In this document: one piece after another, positions 8,966-16,960 of the stretch | How positions within the stretch are numbered: position 1 is the stretch's first letter | How the letters are laid out: each line of letters starts with the position of its first letter | DNA from: Cladosporium sp. IMV 00045 | Lineage: Eukaryota > Ascomycota > Dothideomycetes > Cladosporiales > Cladosporiaceae | NCBI GenBank assembly: GCA_001931905.2 | Contig: MSJI02000887.1 | Coordinates: 1 to 18,548 of the forward strand | DNA length: 18,548 nucleotides | Reading direction: 5' to 3' | Translations under genes and position numbers: made by a program | The notes under the pieces: generated by a model | Told to the model about the DNA's origin: nothing | What the model saw: the letters and a program-made list of their open reading frames with translations, nothing else | Database searches by the model: none

Positions 8966-9138
8966 GTATTCAAGCTGTTTAACATTATCACAGGTCTAGG
9001 GAAAGTCCCAGACATTTCTTGGTCCTCTATCTACACTACTACGCCCACCCCTTGCCGTAGGACCCTGCTCGCCATCCCGCCTTTCAAAGGCGCCACGGCC
9101 TCTAGGCTCAATGCCCTCCTGATTGCTTGTCTTGGTGG
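8966..9138 (+). repeat. Diverged repeat, copy C (about 170 bp, 3'-truncated)
   Basis: It begins GTATTCAAGCTGTTTAACAT and contains CATTTCTTGGTCCTCT, GCTCGCCATCCCGCCTTTCAAAG and GCCCTCCTGATTGCTTGTC. These blocks appear in the same order and at similar spacing (about 155 bp from first to last block) as in copies A and B. The TGTAACTTA end seen in A and B is not found. A minus-strand frame covers the copy (about 9229-8996) with a CPAC pair but no family match. Confidence 0.55.
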
Positions 9139-9521
9139 TCACAACTGCTGACCCTCTGTCACATGCTGGACATCTAAACTTGCCGATCTGTGAGCTGTCT
9201 GACACGGGCTCAAGTAAGATGTTTTTCACAAAGTAGTACTAGGCGATCTACCAAAATTTCAAGAGCTGAAGAAAAGAAAGAGGCGAGACAAGGCAGGGCA
9301 GGTCGCATGCAGCCTATGTGCTGTGTGTCGCTCGTCACGCCACCATCGTACGATGATCACGTCTCGCATTCTGTAATCTCGCCTCGCCAACAATGCAGAT
9401 GCCCAATACCAAAGGCATGTCACAGGCTACACCCTGACGTCTGGCTATGCCTGAAGATGCTGTTGACTAGAGAGCCACGATTACCAGACAAGACCCACAA
9501 TAATCGTACGATAGTTGCATG
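9139..9521. other. Spacer, no gene seen
   Basis: Short plus-strand frames exist (for example around 9270-9520) but have no motif, no intron signals and no convincing start. I see nothing else in this stretch. Confidence 0.4.
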
Positions 9522-9558
9522 ACGGGCGTTATACAGTATATGTACTGTATATGCCCGT
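9522..9558. repeat. 37-bp interrupted palindrome
   Basis: The arms are ACGGGC (9522-9527) and TATACAGTA (9530-9538), facing TACTGTATA (9543-9551) and GCCCGT (9553-9558) around a 4-bp centre TATG, with one or two unpaired bases between the arm parts. The inner 9-bp arms are perfect. It lies about 130 bp upstream of the ATG at 9687, so it could be a dimer-protein binding site, a cruciform or the remains of a small inverted-repeat element. Confidence 0.75.
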
Positions 9559-9686
9559 CCTGTCTTTGACACCTCTTCTCTTTAGCTTTGCAATTTGGTA
9601 GATAGCCTAGTATTTTGTGAGAAACATCTTGCTTGAGCCCGTGTCACTCTCTCGCTGATATATACCCACTATATCACGCTGCTTCC

Positions 9687-10043
9687 ATGACTCTCATTCG
9701 TTCGTCTTCGAGCCAGCATGCTTGCGACATCTTCGAACAAGCTATTTCACTGCTGTCCCGGTACGTAGACGATTCCCCTTGGTGCTATATCTCTTGCGAG
9801 CTGCGCGACAATACAGCTGCACGATTGAGGCTGCCGCTGTCCGGTATCGCCTCGGAGGTGTCTCAAAGGGTACGTCTGTCAACCGCAGAGCTGTCAGATG
9901 TAGCAGTCGCGTTGGTGCTACCAGCCTCTTCGGAGATACTTGAGAAATTGTCGGAAGGTGGGCTGGGAGTGCAACGGATGGGCATCGAGATTGGAGAGTT
10001 CATAAGTAGATACGGAGATCTAGAGACTGATGGTCAGCCATGA
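9687..10043 (+). CDS. Hypothetical protein, 118 aa, single exon
   Basis: The frame starts at ATG 9687 and stops at TGA 10041-10043. A TATA-like run (TATATACCC) lies near 9658. The translation is alanine-, leucine- and serine-rich and looks helical and soluble: ACDIFEQAISLLSRYVDD, then STAELSDVAVALVLPASSEI and LEKLSEGGLG. There is no signal peptide, membrane helix or known motif. I do not recognise a family. It may be a small native gene or the last exon of a larger one. The upstream palindrome is its only notable neighbour. Confidence 0.35.
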   Translation: MTLIRSSSSQHACDIFEQAISLLSRYVDDSPWCYISCELRDNTAARLRLPLSGIASEVSQRVRLSTAELSDVAVALVLPASSEILEKLSEGGLGVQRMGIEIGEFISRYGDLETDGQP

Positions 10044-10468
10044 TATCAATAGCACCTACGACGAAGGGCAGACAGCAAAATCGTAGGCACGCTTGGTCAT
10101 CAGACCTAAGGGTTGGATAACGTACATTCATCAGCAAAAGGAAAAACGAAGGAAGTACCGACTGCCCCAAGACCATACACGGAACAAATGAGCTTGGTAT
10201 CAAGAAAGACGCAGAGACAGCACTCGTTGACTGCGATGTCAGTAAAGCGTGCCAGATAGTGTCCAGCGGTGGGCCTCAGAAAACGCCGTCAAGCGGACCG
10301 GGTTGAGTGCTGTCTAGCAAGTACGTTTGGTCAAGCTCTGTGTGCGAGAGTTGCTGTGGATGTGCTATACAGTCAAACGAATACACCGATTCTGCCAACG
10401 AACATTCACCCGATAGGAGGGGGTGGCTGATAGACCCTATAGCTCATTTGAGGGTCAGTGATGTTGGG
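10044..10468. other. Region between converging genes, no gene seen
   Basis: There are stops in all frames and no recognisable product. It is where a regulatory domain of the minus-strand Zn2Cys6 protein would lie if that gene were longer, but the continuing minus frame is broken by stops and shows no known domain. Confidence 0.45.
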
Positions 10469-11176
10469 TCAAGAAAAATGGGGGCTTCGGACCTCAAGAT
10501 TACCTTCGGTGCTGGGCAAGTACTCGCTTTCTTTTGAATTCTCGGATTCCGCAACGCTGTGCGGATTATCCTCCCGCGCTGCTGAACATAGTAAGTCTTC
10601 AACCGAAGCACCAAGTCGCAACATTGCAAGAAGCGTGGTTGACATTTCGATTGTGCCGGACTGCATTGCTGCGACGACCCGAGCCAAATTGTCCGCTCGA
10701 CAATTTGCATCTCTTAGTTTCTGCTTAAGATCTTCGCTCTTGGTCAACCCATCCGCAACTTCATATGAGCATGAGAGTTCGCGATGGTGACAGAACTTGC
10801 AAGTCGGGCGCTCCCCTGAGCATCTTTGTTTGCGTTTCCTACATTCTGAACAGGCCGATTTGACTTGGGGTGGTACCTTTCCGTCTTCAGTTGCTACACG
10901 CTCTCTCCCAGCTCGGTTTGTCGTGCTAATGAGGTCGGGGGCTTTTCGCTTCTTGGGCGTGGCTACGCTATTGGGAGAATTTGGGGAGCTTTCAAGGCTG
11001 CTGTCAGCGCAAGTCCTGCATTGGAGGATCATAGCTATTGAAAGCTGCTCGAGTTTGGCGAAAGTACCTGACTCTAGCTTTTTTGCATCTCGAACGACTG
11101 GTCTTCTCTTGCGCCATCTTGGGGTTTCTTCTATCGCTTGGCTTCTGGGGTCCTGGTGAATGCAAGAACTGGCCAT
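10469..11176 (-). CDS. Short Zn2Cys6 DNA-binding protein, 235 aa, lacking a regulatory domain
   Basis: This is a probable nuclear transcription factor or its truncated remnant. From ATG 11176 the protein has a basic N-terminal third with a nuclear-localisation-like PKKRKAP at residues 74-80. The zinc cluster occupies residues 109-136, ACSECRKRKQRCSGERPTC then CKFC...C, with canonical 2-6-6-2-6 spacing. A linker GLTKSEDL follows, then a helical, coiled-coil-like dimerisation stretch at about residues 146-200 (LRDANCRADNLARVVAAM, LLAMLRLGASVEDLL). The tail is polar. Family members with this linker are usually several hundred residues longer. Here a TGA ends the frame at 10471-10469, and nothing like a middle homology domain follows. 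The first 48 residues are less certain, and a start at Met49 (MILQCRTC) is possible. It could act as a short regulator or be a truncated copy. Confidence 0.6.
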   Translation of the reverse strand: MASSCIHQDPRSQAIEETPRWRKRRPVVRDAKKLESGTFAKLEQLSIAMILQCRTCADSSLESSPNSPNSVATPKKRKAPDLISTTNRAGRERVATEDGKVPPQVKSACSECRKRKQRCSGERPTCKFCHHRELSCSYEVADGLTKSEDLKQKLRDANCRADNLARVVAAMQSGTIEMSTTLLAMLRLGASVEDLLCSAAREDNPHSVAESENSKESEYLPSTEGNLEVRSPHFS

Positions 11177-11551
11177 CCTGTACGGTGGCAAAGTCGTCGC
11201 AGTTTGCACATGTTTGCCTGCTATAGATGCCTGCAGATTGCATGTTCCGGTTACGTATGACCGAAGCCGTGAGGAAGGGATCGTGTGTTAAGAACCGTGA
11301 TGAACAGTAGGCTTCTACGTAGGTGTCGGCGGCTGCTCTCGAGACCGATTCGGTCGATGTGTTTCTGTAATGCAAAAGGCTTCAAGGATTGCTGCCTGTA
11401 AGCAAAGGAGTTGTGTTGGAGTAAAAATCGGAGATCAAAATAGTCAGAATTAATAGCGTAAGATAAGTGTATCGGAATTACTCCTACACATCGAGGGCTA
11501 AAATAAGTCCAATCGACTTGCAGTTTCCGATGCAACTAATCTACAGGGGTT
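11177..11551. other. Upstream flank of the short Zn2Cys6 gene, no separate gene seen
   Basis: A minus-strand frame overlaps in another register (11375-11004) without recognisable motifs. The segment after about 11380 is AT-rich. It is the likely promoter region of the gene starting at 11176. Confidence 0.4.
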
Positions 11552-11616
11552 TTACCAGTGAGTTAGTCCTCGGATGCCTGGCTCAAACCGCGTCTCAGCG
11601 GAAATGCTAATCGGAG

Positions 11617-11636
11617 GCCGGAGCAGCAGCTCCGGC
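11617..11636. repeat. Perfect 8-bp inverted repeat (GCCGGAGC, AGCA loop)
   Basis: The arms GCCGGAGC and GCTCCGGC flank AGCA. The same core GCCGGAG/CTCCGGC recurs as a second inverted repeat 240 bp to the right. Confidence 0.8.
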
Positions 11637-11877
11637 TTAACGTCATAATATCGTGAGTTAAAGAGGTGGACTGGAATTCCTGTAGCGGAGATGCGGGGCA
11701 AGCTCCTTTTGCTACACACATTTAGGACGTCAGAAACGGAGTTGCAAAAAGGCGTCTTCCGGCTATTGCCGACTACCGGAAGGCGGATGAATAGGCAAGG
11801 GCTCTCCAAGTCGGCAAACGTTCGGTACTGTGTTCCTATGGGTATGAGCGGTGTGGTCAGTGAGGATATATACTAAT

Positions 11878-11908
11878 GCCGGAGTGACATCCATTCAGTC
11901 GCTCCGGC
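11878..11908. repeat. Inverted repeat with 11-bp arms (10 of 11 matching)
   Basis: GCCGGAGTGAC at 11878-11888 faces GTCGCTCCGGC at 11898-11908 across 9 bp. The single mismatch is a G/A-type transition. It shares its core with the hairpin at 11617-11636. Confidence 0.75.
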
Positions 11909-11937
11909 CCGGACGGTGCGTGACTCCGAGGTCATAT

Positions 11938-12434
11938 GGAATGATAGAGCGTTCCAGCATTTAGAAACCCCGATTCTGAAACCGTGTCGGCATCTCTCCG
12001 TCTCTACTCTGCCGACGGCTGCAGCTCCGCCTCCGCGGCACGCGTCACTACGGTGTCAAACAGCCCTTGCATTTCGCATCAAGCGCTTCGCCGCGTGAAG
12101 TCGTAGTACACTGGCACCAGTTATGCCCACACATTCTACTTGGAGACAAGACCAGTCTTGGATGGCAAAGTTCAGAAGGTCCACACTCGCACTTGGCGTA
12201 TGATCGGCTCCCTGATGAAGACGACACACCCCATCCTTGCCCTTGCATCAAATAGCATTAGTAGCTTGATAGTGACCTAGGCTTCACCAAAGCAGTGGGG
12301 ATCCATTGTTGCCTGTACATATAGACAACTGAGTGAAGCCTGACTTGCCACAAGCTCGGCTCAACAACTCACAACACATCCCTGCATCTACGACAGGCTA
12401 TCGATCAGCAGACGCCACCTACGCTTCTACAAAA
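11938..12434 (+). promoter_or_regulatory. Probable promoter and 5' leader of the small gene at 12435
   Basis: No gene is supported here. A TATA-like TACATATAG lies at 12316-12324. It is followed by a leader rich in CAAC and pyrimidine stretches (CAACAACTCACAACACATCC) leading to ACAAAAATGG, the look of an expressed fungal 5' leader. This supports the start codon at 12435. A cysteine-rich minus-strand frame (12251-12048) overlaps but lacks a signal peptide or other support. Confidence 0.35.
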
Positions 12435-12784
12435 ATGGTCCCTAGATCTGCGAGCACACGTAAGCAAAAGTAAGTGAGGATTTGGAATCATGTGTCAAGG
12501 CGGGTGTACTGATCGTTCCTGGCATTATTTCCACGCGCAGCTAGGCGACCCAAATCAGCATCGCACGAGATCGATGCATCAGCCAGACGGCGGTGAGTGC
12601 CAATCTTTCGACTTCCGCCAAGTCTCGAACACTTCCCTGCCGAAGTTGGAGCAGTTTCCGCATCATGCTCGATTCGTTGGGTCACTACAATACATCAAGC
12701 ATAGTCAATTCGGCTCCTTTTCAGATACCCCCAACAAATGACCCACTAGAGCCAGCAGCTTCACGGCCCTGTCGGGCTCCTTAG
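12435..12784 (+). CDS. Possible small three-exon gene, 70 aa
   Basis: The exons are 12435-12469, 12545-12592 and 12655-12784. Intron 1 (75 nt) has a perfect GTAAGT donor and a CTGAT branch-like site, and uses CTAG as acceptor. Intron 2 (62 nt) has a GTGAGT donor and a GAGCAG acceptor. All joins keep frame. Using the acceptor four bases earlier in intron 1 would give an immediate stop. The product is basic at the N-terminus (STRKQKRPKSASHEIDASAR) and continues FRIMLDSLGHYNTSSIVNSA to a proline-rich end. I recognise no domain. The splice signals and leader are good, but the short product means it could instead be the start of a longer transcript with exons I have not found. Confidence 0.4.
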
Positions 12785-13043
12785 AACGACCGCCGGGAAT
12801 GCAACTTAGTGTGTTACGATACGCTCTTTGGAAAAGGCTCTGTGGCGCTGAACAGAGAGGGCGCGCTTCCACATAAGCTTCTGCGCCAACGGTCATACGT
12901 ACAGTGAACGCAAGTTTTATTACAGCAGTGCCAGAAAGTGAGGAGCCACAAGGATGATTTCACAGGAGCTTGTGGCTTTGTGACCTCAGCCCAAGTTATG
13001 ATACCCTACACGGCCGCCCACCTCGCCGCCTGCCAGTCAAGAA

Positions 13044-13051
13044 AGTCCGCT
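13044..13051. repeat. 8-bp target site duplication, left copy (AGTCCGCT)
   Basis: It is identical to 13634-13641 and directly abuts the terminal inverted repeat of the hAT-type element. Confidence 0.85.
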
Positions 13052-13633
13052 CAGGCCTGTCAACAGTCGAACAGTCAAGATAATCAAGGCCATTTGTGTT
13101 GACTGGTTGACTATCGGGGCTTGCCCTGTTTGTTTGACTGACTGACCAGGGCAAGGCCTGTTTGTTTGAGAAATTGTTTGACTGTTTGACCATCAGGGGA
13201 AGAAACCACTACACAGCTCGGTTGAGGCCATGATGAACGACACAAGCACCTAAGTGGTCTTCGGCGTTCACAGTGATATGTGCAAGACTGATGACAATTT
13301 GGGTAATGACGGCGGGGACCGTTGTTATCGCTTGCCAGCAGCGGGAGCGCAAGCGGGTCATGATTTCTCATGACGGCGTGTCGGACCGGACCGTTCCGCT
13401 GGAACGACATTATGATATCTCCTGTGCTTGTTGCTGTATTCTGATTGGCTGAAGACCAAGATGAGCCCCAACCCGAACCCTCGTCAAACCACCAAACAGT
13501 CAATCAAATAACAGCCTTCGGCTTCTTTTGACTGATTGACAAACGCAAGTCTGTTTGTTTGTTTGTTTGTTTGACAAATTTTCCAATCAAACAGTCAAAC
13601 AATTTTTTATCTCTTTGACTGTTGACAGGTCTG
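13052..13633. mobile_element. Non-autonomous hAT-type transposon (MITE), 582 bp
   Basis: The left end CAGGCCTGTCAACAGTC and the inverted right end CAGACCTGTCAACAGTC match at 16 of 17 bases. Both begin with CAG, and the element is flanked by a perfect 8-bp duplication, AGTCCGCT. Terminal CAG plus an 8-bp duplication is the signature of the hAT superfamily. Next to both ends (about 13060-13200 and 13490-13625) lie dense copies of TGTTTGACTG-like motifs in both orientations, which fits the subterminal repeats that hAT transposases bind. The core (about 13200-13490) has no transposase reading frame, so movement would need a transposase from elsewhere. Near-intact ends and a perfect duplication suggest a fairly recent insertion. 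It sits about 240 bp beyond the stop codon of the neighbouring decayed regulator. Confidence 0.85.
13552..13573 (+). repeat. (TGTT)n microsatellite inside the hAT-type element
   Basis: About five perfect tetranucleotide units occur within the right subterminal repeat zone. They probably grew by slippage from the TGTTTGACTG motif. Confidence 0.85.
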
Positions 13634-13641
13634 AGTCCGCT
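13634..13641. repeat. 8-bp target site duplication, right copy (AGTCCGCT)
   Basis: It is an exact match to 13044-13051. Confidence 0.85.
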
Positions 13642-15604
13642 TATGAACAAGCCTACGCGCATAAAGACATTCCTATGAGGGGCAGTTAGCTTAAAAGCTC
13701 GAATGGCCAGCACATTGCATGAATTATGCCGATGCAAGGAAACCATTAAAATGATTACATGAACATAGTCGGGCCTGTCACAAGCCTTGAACAGAGGGCA
13801 TTGCTTAACATTATTTTGGTACACATTTGGTGGAGTCGGCTTTCAAGTCTGGGTTGCAAGCTCAGCACGGCCTATTCTACTGCCTTTCCGCCTGCGAAGA
13901 TGGGCTCCAAGATCGTACAGGCCCACTGCGCTGCCGCATCAATCTGTCTTAAATCTCTTAGCCAATCCAGAACCAATGTCGCAGTCCTGTCCAGTTCCTG
14001 TCCGCTTACGCGACCATCGCAAATTTTCCGCAGCGTTTGGTTGTAGCTCATCATACGAAACATGAGTAGGATCCCAACAGAGTTGTGTGTCCATGTGAGC
14101 AGATGAGGCACTAGCCTCTTCTTGTCTTTGGACGGAGCCATGAACACCGGCCAAAGGCAGGCGGCCTGGACTGCAAGGACGCAGCAGCTGGCGTCGTTTG
14201 TGGTCACGAGCTCAGGGAAGTGCAAGACTTTGTACACAAAGGGCCGATACAGCATGTAACGTGCGTGGTAAAAGCAGGAACGCAGTTGGGCCGTGAGGAC
14301 GTCGAGGTTGCATTTGTAGCTGATAGGCGTGGCGCCGTTGTCGTCGGAGAAAAGATTGGGGAGATGCTGGCTGGTCGTTTCATCGCCAGGATGGTGGAAC
14401 CTGTCGTTTTCCAGCCATCGAAGAGGGCGCGGAAGCAGAGCGCGCCAAGAATCGAGCTGACGACTTAGTTCGCTGATCACTGCAACAGGTGGGCCTCCAT
14501 ATTCATCTGAGGACTGTGCATGGGTCGAGAAGGCTGTGGCATTATAAGCTGTCGTTCACCGATGAACAGACGGTGGAAGACGTACTTTCGCGCACGGCCT
14601 CGTTCACTCCAACCAAAAGCCGTCGAAGAGCGATTAAAGCCAAAAAATGGTACTGATAGTACGGAGGCCGTTCCACGCCAGGTTGCGAAGACTTTTGAAT
14701 TTCGCAAAATGTGGGCAACGGCACTTCTTCTTGCAGCATATTAATGCCAGTCTGTGGCAAATCCAAATCGAGATGATAGAGATCTTCGTTAAGGACACAC
14801 ACCCAGTAGGCACGCGCTGTCATGTCGCCAATCGGTGACGACCAGTCAGTGGTCTGGCACTTGATGAGGATCCGGCAGTCCATAGATGCTGCAACAGTGC
14901 TGCGCCAGAAATCGACGTGTCTAGAGTTAGTCTCGTAATACGTCGCTTGTAACAGCAGTATCTGGACGTTCTCTAAGGCCCCCATGTTCATGGCGAAACC
15001 CAGTCGACGCCTTGCTTCGTTGAATATTTCGATGCCTGGCGGCTTAGCCAGTGTACCTCCTCGGACCCCACTCGGTTTACCATGTTACGTGGAGACAGGC
15101 TGGCTGAAGGTGCCCTCGATGGCAACCTGTCCGAGTGCAAAAACCATGAGTGCCAGGACGCTTTGAGGATCACCATCAGCAAAGCCCTCCCTTAGAATTT
15201 GACCAACGATGTTGGCCAAGAAAGAGTTGTAGTCGAGAATTGGACGGCAGGCGTTGAAGGTGTGAAAGTAGGCTTCCGTGTACTCTTGTGCGTGCTGCGT
15301 CGTGATTGAGGGAAACACAGATCTAGCGGATGACTGGATGCTACGCAGTCCAGGGCCGCAAGGGAGCAGGGTAGAATGCTTCTCTATCTCCAGCCTGATA
15401 AGCCAAGGTGTCCCGCCCTTGAGAACTCCTTGAAACTCTGAGGCGCCTTTGGGATTAGAATCGACTAGGTGAATTTGCACTTGTGGCCACGCAATCACCC
15501 TGTGGGGGGCAATAAAATATCGATGAGCCTCTGGCGACTCGACAGGGAGATCCGCTGATACCCTTGTCCTAGAGGGCCAATCCTGCCTATGCTCCTTTCT
15601 GTAA

Positions 15605-16570
15605 GCGCAGACCCGTTGGCAGTTTCATCATCCTGGGTGAGCCAAACCTCGATGCGCCGTCTGTGATAATTGTGAGATCATCGAACCTGGTCTCTAATCT
15701 TGTGAGGCTTTCCAGTATATGCACCAGCGTCTTGTCTTTTCTATAGTATTCGTTAGCATTTCCGGGCCAGTAATTTTGATATCTGACAATCGAGATATGT
15801 GTAGACGAGATTCACTTAGCTGGTGGTGCCTCTACATATCGACACTCCTGATTAAGTCTCCGGCACAGACCGCCTGTATTCATGTCAAAAAAGAAGGAAC
15901 TATAGACATGTTGGTACATACACGTTGGTCGTTGCTCGTCGCATTTACTCTTACTTTCAGATGTTAATAAAGATCCAACTCTTTGGTGAACACCGTGTTG
16001 CGTGTTTCTCGTTATGCAATCAGTACTTACCGGCTACGACATGCCTGACATACCTGCGCCGCAATAGTTACTCTTCCATAATAATACGAGCCACCTCTCG
16101 ACCCTACAGAACCCTTAGAAGAAAGCATGACGCGGTTAATATTAGCGGAACCTCAGCCTGCTAATTTGTTCCCATCTGACCCTCACAGAAATGATGGAGC
16201 CTTCGATCATGTTACGGCATCGGTATCTCGCTCTTAACAGCTTGCGAGTGACAGATGAGCTTAGCCGTTAAATGAAGTTCGTGGTGGGTATCGACATGTG
16301 CTGCTGTGGTAAGATAAATGCTGGCTAACGCTGAGAATAGTGAGTTGGGATGCGCACACACCCGAGGTCATGTTTTAGAACTTTGATTGAGCACGGTCAA
16401 GGCTCTCGTTCTGTGGAATTGGTCAAAGATAGGGGGTTCCACAGGGAACCCCTAGCTGTGTTGAGGCGGCTATATTGCCATTTCTGTAAGCAGAAGGCTG
16501 GCCGGCCGCAAAACATCTGCCGTATGTTTGGGCGGCCAGATTAAGGTGCGGCAGACAGTGCGTTTGGCGA
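15605..16570. other. Unexplained ~1-kb segment inside the decayed regulator
   Basis: A linker of roughly 100-150 residues is expected between the post-cluster helix and the middle domain. I find no matching coding sequence here, and the region looks more AT-rich than the exons. It may be a long intron, a decayed coding region, or an inserted element. A hairpin lies at 16433-16452. TTTCTGTAAGC occurs at both ends (15597-15607 and 16481-16491), which is suggestive but not conclusive of a duplicated insertion site. Confidence 0.4.
16433..16452. repeat. Perfect 8-bp inverted repeat (GGGGTTCC, ACAG loop)
   Basis: GGGGTTCC at 16433-16440 faces GGAACCCC at 16445-16452, inside the unexplained segment of the decayed regulator. 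Confidence 0.8.
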
Positions 16571-16605
16571 CTATTTCGGTGCGAAGTCAACCTGGCGGCG
16601 GAGCA

Positions 16606-16629
16606 AGCGGGGGCGCGACTCCGACTCCG
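16606..16629 (-). repeat. 24-bp motif shared in inverted orientation with 18119-18142
   Basis: The two copies agree at 23 of 24 positions (core CGGAGTCGGAGTCGCGCC). This copy lies where the decayed regulator stops resembling its family (reading SESESRPR), so it may mark an insertion edge. The motif is partly low-complexity (GAGTCG repeats), which weakens the case. Confidence 0.6.
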
Positions 16630-16960
16630 ATGCCTTGCGGAGACGCTGATACATCTCTTGTAGCCCCGACACAAGCTGTGCTTGCTGACGTTCGAGCATT
16701 TCAGCGTAGCCTCTTGAATAGCTGCGGGTGCGCTTTCGTTGCCCATCACTACAGCATGTGAGCAAGGTCGTATCTCACGTCGATGCATCTGATCCGCCGT
16801 ACCTTGTGCAACAAATGACACTGTCTAGCCTACAGCGAGCGCAAGGTCCACTTTCCTCGCATCATGCTTTCTTCGTACGACATCTGTCGCACGCTTTGCA
16901 CACTCGTCTCCTCACACCTACTCTGGTACCGTGTGGAGACACTGACGTTAGCGTGGTCAT

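Larger units (their letters stand above)
11552..11935 (-). pseudogene. Degenerate open frame of unknown product
   Basis: From ATG 11935 the minus frame stays open to a TAA at 11554-11552 except for one TAG at 11875-11873. The frame is also open for some distance upstream of the ATG. The part after the TAG looks coding: LTTPLIPIGTQYRTFADLES, then LFIRLPVVGNSRKTPFCNSV and IPVHLFNSRYYDVKPELLL. I do not recognise a family. The TAG could come from CAG by a C-to-T change. Two strong inverted repeats lie within it, so it may belong to a decayed element instead of a host gene. An alternative is that the region is spliced (GTATAT at 11872, acceptor near 11835), but that changes the frame. Confidence 0.3.
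13872..16960 (-). pseudogene. Zn2Cys6 transcription factor gene with two nonsense codons
   Basis: The ancestral gene encoded a full-size fungal regulator. Exon 1 (16960-16803) starts MTTLTSVSPHG and carries the cluster CKACDRC...C...CARC...C at residues 24-50. A TGA at 16864-16862 replaces the residue before the third cysteine, where the family has Lys or Arg. Intron 1 (16802-16749; GTACGG, CTCAC, CTGTAG) leads to RSYSRGYAEMLERQQAQLVS, the usual post-cluster helix, and a stop at 16571. The middle domain resumes near 15598 and runs to 14586 (HRVIAWPQVQ, YTEAYFHTFNACRPILDYNS, LENVQILLLQATYYETNSRH, AYWVCVLNEDLYHLDLDLPQ). A TAA interrupts it at 15087-15085, while coding sense continues unchanged on both sides. 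A 79-nt intron (14585-14507, donor GTACGT, phase 1) joins the last exon to the stop at 13872. Both stops can arise by C-to-T change (CGA to TGA, CAA to TAA). The coding remains are otherwise well kept, so inactivation is recent. Confidence 0.8.

Noticed and set aside
12048..12251. Cysteine-rich minus-strand frame resembling a small secreted protein
   Set aside because: It has no signal peptide and no disulfide framework I recognise, and the plus strand there looks like a promoter region.
15060..15107. An intron that would remove the TAA at 15087-15085 (donor GTAACA)
   Set aside because: The available acceptors either shift the frame or delete residues (PSGVRGGT, KPPGIEIFNEARRRLGF) that look conserved, so a true nonsense codon is the simpler reading.
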